A stretch of DNA of 64,000 nucleotides from Arbacia lixula (taxonomy: Eukaryota > Echinodermata > Echinoidea > Arbacioida > Arbaciidae). Shown here piece after piece: positions 12,100-21,550 of this stretch. The stretch's first letter is position 1. Every line of letters starts with the position of its first letter. The translations under genes and the position numbers were made by a program. The stretch is taken from contig OZ022588.1 in the NCBI GenBank assembly GCA_963669155.1, positions 6,782,679 through 6,846,678 on the forward strand, in the 5' to 3' direction. The notes beneath the pieces are model-generated. The model saw only the letters and a program-made list of their open reading frames with translations. It had not been told where the DNA came from and searched no databases.

Positions 12100-12629
12100 A
12101 AGTGGCTGGAGGCATTATGTTTTTAGGTTGTCCATCCGTTTGTACATAAGTTTGTCCATCCGTCCCGAATCCGTTTAGGCAATATCTTTAGAGCCGTTAA
12201 CCAGATTTGCTTCAAACTTGGTAGATATGGGTACTGCATGAAACTGATGAAGTGTGTAAAATTGGGGTTAAATCTGATTGAGGTCAAAGTCAAAGGTCGA
12301 TGGACTTTGTGAGAAATTGCCCCCAATTGACTTTTTTCACATTAAATCCAGATCCAAGGATGCAATTCTCATTAAACATGGTACACAGATGGATCACTTC
12401 TTGGGGATAGACTGGTGACATTTTTGGTGAAATTCCTGAAAGGTCAGAGGTCAAAGGTCAATGAACATTGCCAAACTTGGCTAAACATGGAAATACAGAA
12501 TATGATATTTTCATTTCACATAGGAATTCAATGGTCATTGCCCACCAAATATACACATTTTCTGAGAAGAAATCTAGATAGAGCTAGCAAAGAGGCAGAG
12601 GCACATTTATTGATTGCGTGGCAGTCTAG
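12100..12629 (+). mobile_element. Helitron-like non-autonomous element copy (repeat-rich type)
   Basis: Begins near GGCTGGAGGCATTATG and GTCCATCCGTTTG. It carries AACCAGATTTGCTTCAAACTTGG, AGGTCAGAGGTCAAAGG and the common 3' segment (ACAGAATATGATATTTTC), and ends ...GGCAGTCTAG|T. It shares its body with the arrays ending at 26865 and 33630. Confidence 0.55.
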
Positions 12630-12959
12630 TTTTAAATATTTCAATCATCGACAGATACAGCTTTCTGTTTGACTGCGGAAGTAGTTTTAAAATATATATA
12701 AAGTGCTCCCTCAGTGTGACTTGTTTTTACGTTTAAATTTACGTCCAATGGAAAATGAACAGTGGACGTATGTGCTAATACAAGTGGAAGTCCTGTGTGA
12801 GCATGAAATTTATATGAAAAAGTTCATCATTCAAATACTGTACAGCAATAACATTCTCCCTTGCAGCACATTGATGTCTGTTTCCAGCACTGCTCTCTGC
12901 TCTTGTCCATCTTCATCATTGTTCATTACTGCTTCGTCAGTCCCCTCATGGTGCTCTCC

Positions 12960-13025
12960 AAATAGCTGGACAAGGTTGTAGAGTACATAGCTTACATTAA
13001 TCACACAAGACTGAATGTAAGACAT
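12960..13025 (-). pseudogene. Possible C-terminal fragment of a Harbinger-type transposase
   Basis: The minus-strand frame reads SYIQSCVINVSYVLYNLVQL followed by FGEHHEG. VxYVLYNL..LFGE is reminiscent of the ACCVLHN...GE motif near the end of Harbinger/HARBI1 transposases. A stop lies just upstream in the same frame and no DDE motif was found, so this is a weak call for a decayed copy. Confidence 0.25.
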
Positions 13026-13029
13026 TGAT

Positions 13030-13735
13030 CAAGGAGAAAGTGACAATTGCCAGATCCCATTGTAATACATGGTCCATCATAGATAAAGTCAACAAATGGC
13101 TCAAAAAGAAGCGAGGCTGTCTCCTTGGTCTGGAAATTTGAATATTTGATCGTAAATAAGTCAGATGCCTCTGCATCTTCTTAATGCAGTTAGGTATAAT
13201 ATAACACTGTAATAATTTTTAACTTTATTCAGTCAGTTATACCAAACTGTCATTGTATTAAGGCTTGTTATTAAGGTGCATGCAATTGACTGTAAGAGAA
13301 AAGCTATGAGAAATATCTAACTTATATATGCTGGCTGTAGACTCAGTTTAGATGTAACATATGTTAATTGTTCTATTATGAACGTACATGCATGTATTTT
13401 GCCTATTCTTTATTTTATTTGTTTTAATTTTTATCAGATATTGGACCAATGTGTGTGATAATTGTATGAATTGCTTTATCTCTGTAAGTACAATGTATGA
13501 CATATAGGCCTACATATATTATGATTATTATATATGTTGTACTTGTTGTAGGCCCAATGGCTCCAATAGCCTGCAGTCCACCTCATGTTAACTGATACAT
13601 GTACATGTATCATGTTTATTCCATGGATGTCCTTGTGCGAAAATTTATTAAAGGATTCATCCTATCCCTGTATACTCGCCTCTGTCTTCGTACTTGCAAT
13701 CCTTCAACCTCTTTCTCCTCTAATATTACACTTAC
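13030..13735. other. Internal transposon sequence, nothing recognised
   Basis: AT-rich, with a perfect palindrome TGATACATGTACATGTATCA near 13591. No domain or splice pattern was supported. Confidence 0.5.
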
Positions 13736-13875
13736 AGCTGCCAAGGTGAATGTTTAGTGGCTCTACGATTGATAAGTAATCAATCGTAGAGTCTACGATC
13801 GATTCAGGGGTCTACAATCGATTTCTACGATTGATATCAATCGTTATGACTTTTATGTTATGGGGCCCACAGATC

Positions 13876-14075
13876 TTGGCTGTTGATTCAAGAATATTGT
13901 CTACGCTTTCCCAATACACACATGTGTGTATGTAGTCTGAACTTCAGACCCACCTCTAATTTTGGCTGTTGATTCAAAAATATAGTCTACGCTTTCCCAA
14001 TACTAACATAGGTGCATGTAGTCTGAGTTTCAGACCCACGTCTGATTTTGGCTGTTGATTCAAGAATATGGTCTG
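13876..14075 (+). repeat. Two satellite units, right part of the interrupted left array
   Basis: GCTTTCCCAATAC occurs at 13906 and 13991, in the same orientation as the single unit at 7228 and opposite to the 16.7-17.2 kb array. Sequence at 7287 and 13876 joins to restore a satellite unit, which shows that 7291-13869 is a later insertion. Confidence 0.8.
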
Positions 14076-14207
14076 GCAGCTAGTGAGACTAGCATGTATC
14101 CACATTCTCATATACACAAGGCACTGCACTGATCATGATTATTTCTTCCTATATGATTATCTGTATAGCGTTCTACCTAATACTTGCTCGTTACTTTTCT
14201 CTTTTCC

Positions 14208-14620
14208 GTCGTCCGCACGGCATCATCATCATCATAGTAATAATGATAGTAATATTAATAATGGTAATAATGATAATAATAATAATGTAATGTAGGAACA
14301 GACTCTTTAACCCTAAAAAGTGCAATTTATTTTTGTCTCTTCGTGCTTCAAGGATTGTGGCCCCTTTCTCAAACTCTCGTCACCACGGTGGGGGGGGGGG
14401 GGGGGGCTATTTACCAAAATACATGTATAACGTAATACCAAAAAAAAATGTCAGAGAGGGATATTTCTTAATTTTCATGTTTAATATCCCATGAAAACAT
14501 TCAGGGGCATAGACAACGGGGGGGGGGGGGGGGGGGGTTAGGGGGATGCATGCCCCCCCCCCACTTCACAAGGTGGGGGGGATGGCATGTACAATCATCC
14601 CCCCCCCCCCCCCCAGGTTT
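14208..14620. repeat. Low-complexity block with three long G/C homopolymers
   Basis: (CAT)n and AATAATG-rich sequence is followed by G runs near 14391-14406 and 14519-14537 and C runs near 14553-14562 and 14598-14614. No gene. Confidence 0.85.
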
Positions 14621-14850
14621 GAGGGAATGATATTTGCTTACTTAATAATTCATGATAATAATAGTAAAAATAATAATGATAAAATTATAATATTAATAAT
14701 GATAATTATCATGATGATGATATTAATCCTCATCATTATTGTAATCGTGTTTATTGGTATTAGCCGCATTCACACAGTGAAAGCCAATTCAGACGGTAAA
14801 AAGAGAAAATCTTAAGTATTTTGTGGTTATCTTGTGGTTTGTCCTCACTA

Positions 14851-15537
14851 AGCAGAATAGCATTACTTTTTATCAAAGAGGTTTTGGGCAAAATAATTTG
14901 GCAGGATTGTTTTTCACCTTATTGACTAACTTTTGTGTGAAAATCACATTAATCCAAATATCCAATAAGTCATGCGTGATAGAGTGGGCAAATTTAAGAG
15001 GCAAAAATGTAACTTTTCAAAAGTCACAAGGGTAATTTGGGGTTTGTCATATGAATTTTTGATGAATTCCATCTCTGGTGCATAACTTATGTCCTTTCAT
15101 TGTTTATCATCCATCTCTCGATACACCTATCCCGACATTTAACCCATTTAAAAAATACTCCTCCATCTTGAGTTTGAAACTTTTAAAAAACATTTATTTT
15201 TGTGAAAAAATACAACTGGAAATTTTGACAAAGATGTAACATGACCTTTTATGTAAACATTGAAAGTCATTTCCGTGTCATGGTTGAGTGAATACATTGT
15301 ATCTTTAAAAATCGCAGAAAATAAAGAAATGCCAAAATGTACTGTTAAAACGGCATAAACAATTACCCTTGTGACTTTTGAAAAATCTATATTTTTTGCC
15401 TTTAAAATTTGCCCACTCATGCATGACTAATTGGATTAATGTCATTTTCACACAGAGGTTAGTCAATGAGTTAAGGAACAATCCTGCAAATCATTTTTCC
15501 CAAAACCACTTCGATAAAAAGTTATGCTATTTTGCTG
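14851..15537. mobile_element. Fold-back element with ~180-bp arms
   Basis: 14851-15034 (AGCAGAATAGCATTAC... to ...AGTCACAAGGGTAATT) is the reverse complement, with moderate divergence, of 15361-15537 (AATTACCCTTGTGACTTT... to ...ATGCTATTTTGCT). The central part, 15035-15360, is unrelated AT-rich sequence. A 20-bp G run follows directly at 15537. Confidence 0.8.
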
Positions 15538-15559
15538 GGGGGGGGGGGGGGGGGGGTGC

Positions 15560-16727
15560 TTTTTTTGTTGTGTTTAGAAAACCTAAACACGTGGCGAGTC
15601 CTTGGAGGCCTTGTCTTCCTTAACTTTTTAAGGGGAAACTATACTGTATATGAGTGTGTCCCTTACATAATTCACAGCGTGAATTGATTTTCGGATTCTA
15701 GGATGGCTCATAATAATAATTCTTTTTCAAGCATAGCGAGAAAGAAGAACATGATGGCGAACAGCCGCGTCTACATCAAAATCGGATAATGTCGGAGAAA
15801 GGCCTGTTCTTATGGAAGTTCAACCAGAAGAAAGTGCCGTTGAGGGTGAAAGATGATGATGAAACTGATGCCGGTTTTAACGATTTGGTTAGCCCCAATC
15901 ACCCCAACTTCTTGCTCCCGTACTAGAAACTAAACCGCAGAAAATTCTGTTTCAAGCCAAATGGTACCCAAACTACCCCTGGATCCATTACGAACCCTCC
16001 CTGCAAAATAATAGTCCATTCCGTACTCGTATGCCACGGTGTGTAGATCTTGTTGAAACTATGTCCATTTAAGGGTAGTACAATGTGTGTGTGTGTGTGT
16101 GTGTATGTGTGTGTGTGTGTGTGCGTGAACGCTTGTGTGGTTATTTTACCTCATTAAGTATGCATCAGATTGCACGATTTCACGTTCAAAATTGCAAAAG
16201 CTCCCTACCGTGGGAGGGGGGCATCCCCCCGGCTCGGTCGCTTCGCGCCCTCTTGATTGCTGGCAGCCCAGTCATCCCCCCCAGGTGTACGAACCTGTCT
16301 ACGCCACTGAAACATTCACAAGTAATTGACATGTCAAAAATCATGCAAGACCAAAAAACTTACATAGATAATATCAATTTTTATTTAACTTAATCTGTTT
16401 TGGGTTGATTGTGTGTTACCACCTATGCAGTGATAATGAAGTGCATATTAATACACGTAGAACATTATTATGTAGGATCTCGGTAATTTACGAGTTCCCT
16501 AAGTGTTTTTTTTTTAATCTGCCCTAACTGAGCATGTACAAAACATCATCAATAATGAAAGCTTTTCTTATTTTTCAAAAAGCATATAGTCTCGGCGCAA
16601 TTCCATTCAGCTGTAATTACAACAAAATTAGGAAGGTGTTTTGCTTTGACTGGCTGTAATTACAGCAAAACTGGGAAAGTGCGTGTCTTGACTTCATGTT
16701 TAGCTGTATTTTAGGGCGAAACACCTA
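15560..16727. other. Internal part of the outer element, no supported gene
   Basis: Contains a (TG)n tract (16083-16124) and a GC-rich stretch with GGGAGGGGGGCATCCCCCCGG near 16210. No conserved coding sequence was found. Confidence 0.5.
16083..16124. repeat. (TG)n microsatellite
   Basis: Alternating TG with one TA interruption. It explains the Cys-Val-rich open frame here. Confidence 0.9.
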
Positions 16728-16737
16728 TGTTTGTATT

Positions 16738-17217
16738 GGGAAAGCGTAGACTATATTCTTGAATCAACAGACAAAATCAGACGTGGGTCTGAAATTCAGA
16801 CTTCATACACACATGTGTGTAATTGGGAAAGCGTAGACCATATTCTTGAATCAACAGCCAAAATCAGACGTGAGTCTGAAATTCAGACTTCATACACACA
16901 TGTGTGTAATTGGGAAAGCGTAGACCATATTCTTGAATCAATAGCCAAAATCAGACGCGGGTCTGAAATTCAGACTTCATACACACATGTGTGTAATTGG
17001 GAAAGCGTAGACCATATTCTTGAATCAACAGCCAAAATCAGACGTGAGTCTGAAATTCAGACTACATACACGTATATGTGTGTATTGGGAAAGCGTAGAC
17101 GATATTCTTGAATCAACAGCCAAAATTAGACCAGTGTCTGAAATTCAGACTACATACACGTATGTGTGTATTGAGAAAGCGTAGACCATAATTTTTATTC
17201 TTGAATCAACAGCTTAA
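16738..17217 (-). repeat. ~87-bp satellite array, six units
   Basis: GGGAAAGCG recurs at 16738, 16825, 16912, 16999 and 17087, and as GAGAAAGC at 17173. The period is 86-88 bp. Each unit carries two small palindromes, ACACATGTGTGT and TCTGAAATTCAGA. Since 87 is divisible by three the array reads open as 29-residue repeats, which I take to be chance. Confidence 0.92.
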
Positions 17218-17299
17218 ACTCATTTTTAAACTTCTCGTGAACAGAATATGCACGGTGCACCCCCAAGCCTGCTTTCCGATTGTTCGGGTGTACCTGGGA

Positions 17300-17462
17300 C
17301 GAGATCGCCTGGAGAATTTAGGAGAGCGGGCAAAACCGGCGGATTTTTGTAGGCGAATTGGTCCCCAGTCTTAGGGCGGGTATATTCGCCTGAATTTCCA
17401 CCAGGGGAATCCGCCCGCAGGCAAGATCGCCTGGTAGACCAAATCGCCTACCACACCGGCCG
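17300..17462 (-). repeat. Right GC-rich terminal module of the outer element
   Basis: Reverse complement of the 7060-7220 module. It ends 91 bp before the CCHCR1 start codon, so the 5' untranslated region or promoter of that gene lies at or inside the element end. Confidence 0.75.
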
Positions 17463-17552
17463 TGGGCTACTTGAAAAACCTACCGTCCGAAACTAGCTGA
17501 GACTGCTGAGTAGTTGCTGACTTGCTGTTAAAAGTTACAATTAGCAACAGCC
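17463..17552 (+). promoter_or_regulatory. CCHCR1 5' leader/promoter interval
   Basis: Only 90 bp separate the end of the outer mobile element from the CCHCR1 ATG. No TATA box was seen. The transcription start must lie here or inside the element's CpG-rich end, unless an upstream non-coding exon exists. Confidence 0.4.
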
Positions 17553-20500
17553 ATGACAATGCCCCTCAAAAATCCATCTCATTTCATGAAACCATTGGCA
17601 TCATCAAATGATGGTAAGTTTTTTCCTTAGAAGTCTAGATCAAGTTTTAATTGTCATTTTGCTTTGCCTCATCCATCAGTGTGGTCTGTGTAGAGTAGGT
17701 CTATGGAGATTCATTTCAAGTTTAAACTAAAAATTCTTATCTCTCAGCCTCGAGTTTGTATGTCATCATGGTCATTGAGGACATCAGGCCCAGTACAGCA
17801 GTCTACCTTAATCAGTGAAGCCAAAAAATCAGTCTCTGTTTATAGGTAGGTGGTTGAAAACTTGAATCCAGCATCAGATATTTTGCTGGTACTGAGTGGA
17901 ACACTTCTTCTACATCAGTTCTAGATGAGTACAGTCCACCATCTGGTGTATTCTCGTACTTGTTTCGCTGGCCGGTGCAGTGCATGTACAGTGCCACATA
18001 AAAAGACTACATGATAACTATGTGCAGCTAAAAACAACGGTAACCCCCACTGTAGTTGAGTTTACTTGTTTTTGTCTCATTTAGTTACTCTGAAGTTTTT
18101 ACTCTGTGCTAATGTTGTGCACTATTAATTTGCAGGACAACAGCCATACAAGCTACTACCTCCTTCTGCTCTTACTATACCTGCAAAGAGATTTGAAGCT
18201 GCGCAATCAGGACCAGACTCTTCAAGTGGACACGGGTCAAAGGCTAAGAAAGATGTTCAAACTCAGAAGGCAGAAAACGAGTCAAAGTTGCAAGAAAAGG
18301 AAACTCAAGTTACCTTTCAGCCGCCTGCTGCTTCAGTCACTACATCTCCCTCTAGCACTACACCTCATCCTCCTGGAGGTTATATATCCTACCACCCACC
18401 CCAAGCTCCCCAGCCTCACCCTGTCCCACCCCAACCATATCACCCTCACCTCCACCCCTACCCTCACGAACCCCTCCCCATTCAACTCCGTCACCCCGCT
18501 CCGACCCATCCCGCAACCGTGGACACACGCCATCTCATGGAGCTCCAGCGTGAGACGGAGATGGTGGTGAGTCGTCAAGCTGCAGACATCGCCCGTCTCA
18601 AGATGGAGGTGTCCACGCAGGAAGCCCAGCACGCCGCTGAGCTAGAGCGGTACCGTGCCCGGAGCGCAGGGTCCAAGGCTGACCTAGAGGACAAGGCGAT
18701 GAGGCTAGCCAGAGACTTGAAGCAGGTGGAAACCGACCATAAGCAGAAGGTGAGCTATTCTGAAAACAAACTTAAAGGGATAGTTCAAACTGAAGATAAA
18801 TTGGTTTCAATAAAAGCAGAAGCATGAAAGAAAACAATTTTGTGATGTGCTCTCCCTTATGTTGTGTAGAATATGATTACATAAAATGCTCTTTTTCTGT
18901 TTTGACAACAGAATGATTTTTTTTTCCAAACATATATGTGTTTAAAAACGTATTTCTGATGATGTATCAAATGCACTGGTAAAAGGATGCATTTTTTTTT
19001 TTTGAGAAAACCCACATTTCGAAAAAAAATTGTACCCAACATCTGGGAAAGCACCTCACACTTGACGTCACAAAATCAGTACTTTTGTGGATCATAACTC
19101 TAATATGCTTTGACGGATTTTCATCAAAGCTTCACTGATATATTTCTCACATTTGTCTACATTTATTGAAACAAATATAATTTCAGTGTGAGCTATACCT
19201 TTAAGTAAAGACTTCAGTCCCTTGCAATCCTTCTTTGGCTTATTTTTTATGTTTTTGACTTTAGCCATGTTTCAGAAACAGCTTTGGACTACAATACATT
19301 AAGAGTTTTGATCGTGTACCAACCCTATAATTTTTGGCAAACTCTCTATTCACCATGCACCATATCCATAAACAACTGACTGCCACATAATTTTCAGTGA
19401 CATGGCTGAACAGGGCCACTATAGACATCAATATGTTTCACTTACAAAAGTTTTGTGGAAAAAAAAAAGGTATAATGAAATCTTCTGGCATACATTACTT
19501 TCAATAAATGTTTAATGGTGTGCAGTCTGGAAAAAACTTCTTAATAGAAGCTTGCACTGCCCTGGAAAGATTCTTAGATTTCAATTTGATGACTTGGTAT
19601 GCATATTTATTGTTGTTCTCTTTGTGGATAACAATTTGAAAACCTCTCTCAATATCCTGCCAATACAAAACAATATCTAAATGATAAGCCATGACAGTAC
19701 ATAATGGATGTTGAAGATGTGCGTCCAACCATTTAACTGCCTAAATTCACAAAGCATTTTCTTTTTCTTAGGTGAACAAACTTGAAGAGGAACATCAGAG
19801 AGAGATACTGAGGCTGACTGAAAAGATCAGGACATCGGCAGAAGACTTTGAAAGCCTCAGGAAAGAGTCTGACGGAAGGATTGCTGATCTCTCAAGGCGT
19901 CTAATAGCAGAGCAGAATTCCAACAGAGAGACCATAGATTTGAACAATGAAGAAAGCAGGTAATGAACTGATTGATGCTAACAGAACGTTGCTAGAATGT
20001 TTTTTTTTCAATGCTGAATTAGTATTTGTAAATGATTAATACATGGTAATAAATACAATTTATTATATTTTTGTAACCACCTATGCTGCAAGGATTGAGA
20101 AAATTAAACCATTATTGGTATGGATCCTCAATGGCATTTGTCAGTAATGAGCCCCAAATATGCTTGCGCAATGCCAATGCATTATATGACGTGATGTGCG
20201 CAATCTGTCAGGCCACGTGATGCATTGCGTTGAGTGTATTTCCTACAAATTCAGGCCTGTCATTATTTGAAACGTTAAAAGTAACTCATTTTTTTAGCTC
20301 TGTGAACACATATGTACATTATACCTGTAGCTATTAAATGTACCCCAAAAGTAAAATTCCAAGCACCATTTTTAGCACAAGAAAAGTCCTCTTCAGTTTG
20401 TTTTATGTTGGCATGACAACAGACTGAAAGATGCTGAACTCCAGAAGCTCACCCACCAGGTAGCCCAGCTGAAGGCTTACATTGGAGATGCCTTACCAGG

Positions 20501-21507
20501 CAGCAAGACGTCTGCACAGTGGAGCATTGAAAAACAGAACCTGGACAAGAAAATAAAGGTGAGGGCAAGGGGGAAATCACACATACGCTGTGTCCGTTAT
20601 TCATAATTTTTGTTGAGATTGAAAAATACAGTTCTTTTCTTTGAAAGAAATCTTAACTTGCGCACTTATTTGAATTTGCTAAATGGTGCCTACATTGTGG
20701 TATGACTGTAAAATGATGAAGCAGTTATACATAATTGGCACTGAGAATACCAGGATTGAACTGAGAGTCAGTTGCTGCTAAGAAAAGTTAAGCAGTTCAG
20801 GAGCACTGAATGCTATTGATAATATTTTGTCTTTCCATTTATCCATAGGTGCTAGAGCAAGAGAGGGACACCAACAAGTCAACCATAGAAATGCTAAACG
20901 TCAGACTGGCTTCTCTCCAAGAAATCATGACGATACAGGAAAAGGAGATGGGTCAGGTATGGGGAATTTTTCATTTACAGGCTAGTTTACCCTAATAGAT
21001 AGTTGCAGTTCATTGATAAAAGCAGGGGACTTCAGGAAATAGATGGGTGAAATTGTAAGCAGAATTAGGGAGGTAAACTGGTTATTGCAACCATCCAAGA
21101 TGTCAATGCCATCAACTGTGAAAGTCAGGTTAAATTTTGGGTCATTTGCCATATTTTGGCAATATTTGTATCCAGCGACCAGGGCTCACATTGTAACATC
21201 CCTCTTAATTCAGTCTCCGGACTGCGATGGGAAAGACCCTCTATACCATTAAAAAAAAAAAAAAGATCTATTATTAGAATTATAGTGATGGTAAACCTTG
21301 CTTATATAGTGCATATCACTACCTGTAAGATTTTCTGCATGCAATCTCAGGGAGAGAGAGGGGGAGGGAGAGAGAAAAAAAGAGAGAGAGAGAAGAAAGA
21401 AAGAGGGAGAGAGAGAGAGAGGGGGGGGGGGGGGGAGGGAGAGAGGGAGAAAAAAAAGGGAGAAAGAAAGGGAGAGAGGGGGGGGGAGTACAGAGAAAGA
21501 GACAGAC

Positions 21508-21550
<43 letters not shown>

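Larger units (their letters stand above)
7291..13869. mobile_element. 6.6-kb terminal-inverted-repeat DNA transposon nested in the outer element
   Basis: Left end TGGGCCCCTTAACATAAAG (7291) and right end, reverse complement, TGGGCCCCATAACATAAAAG (13869). Both subterminal regions (7305-7460 and 13745-13860) are filled with short CGATTGAT/GCGATTAATCGC palindromic repeats. It interrupts the satellite of the outer element. Inside are a weak Myb/SANT-like exon (10391-10461), a possible transposase C-terminus on the minus strand (about 12960-13025), a MITE (8978-9466) and a Helitron-like copy (12100-12629). The combination would fit a decayed Harbinger-type element, but that is an inference from weak fragments. 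Confidence 0.6.
7060..17462. mobile_element. Large inverted-repeat (fold-back type) element, outer element of a nest
   Basis: The left end 7060-7220 (CGGCCGGTGTCGTAGGCGA...) matches in reverse complement the right end 17462-17300 (CGGCCGGTGTGGTAGGCGA...). On the inner side of each terminal module lies the same ~87-bp satellite, again in opposite orientation: one unit at 7228-7287 continuing at 13876-14075, and six units at 16738-17217. The terminal modules are built of short GGCGA(A/T)TTGG-like subrepeats. Without the nested 6.6-kb insertion the element would be about 3.8 kb. No transposase for it was recognised, so it is probably non-autonomous. Target-site duplications were not clear. Confidence 0.65.

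Noticed and set aside
16731-17111. 126-residue open frame with four 29-residue repeats
   Set aside because: It is the 87-bp satellite read in a frame that happens to stay open. No splice context or domain, and the array continues past the stop.
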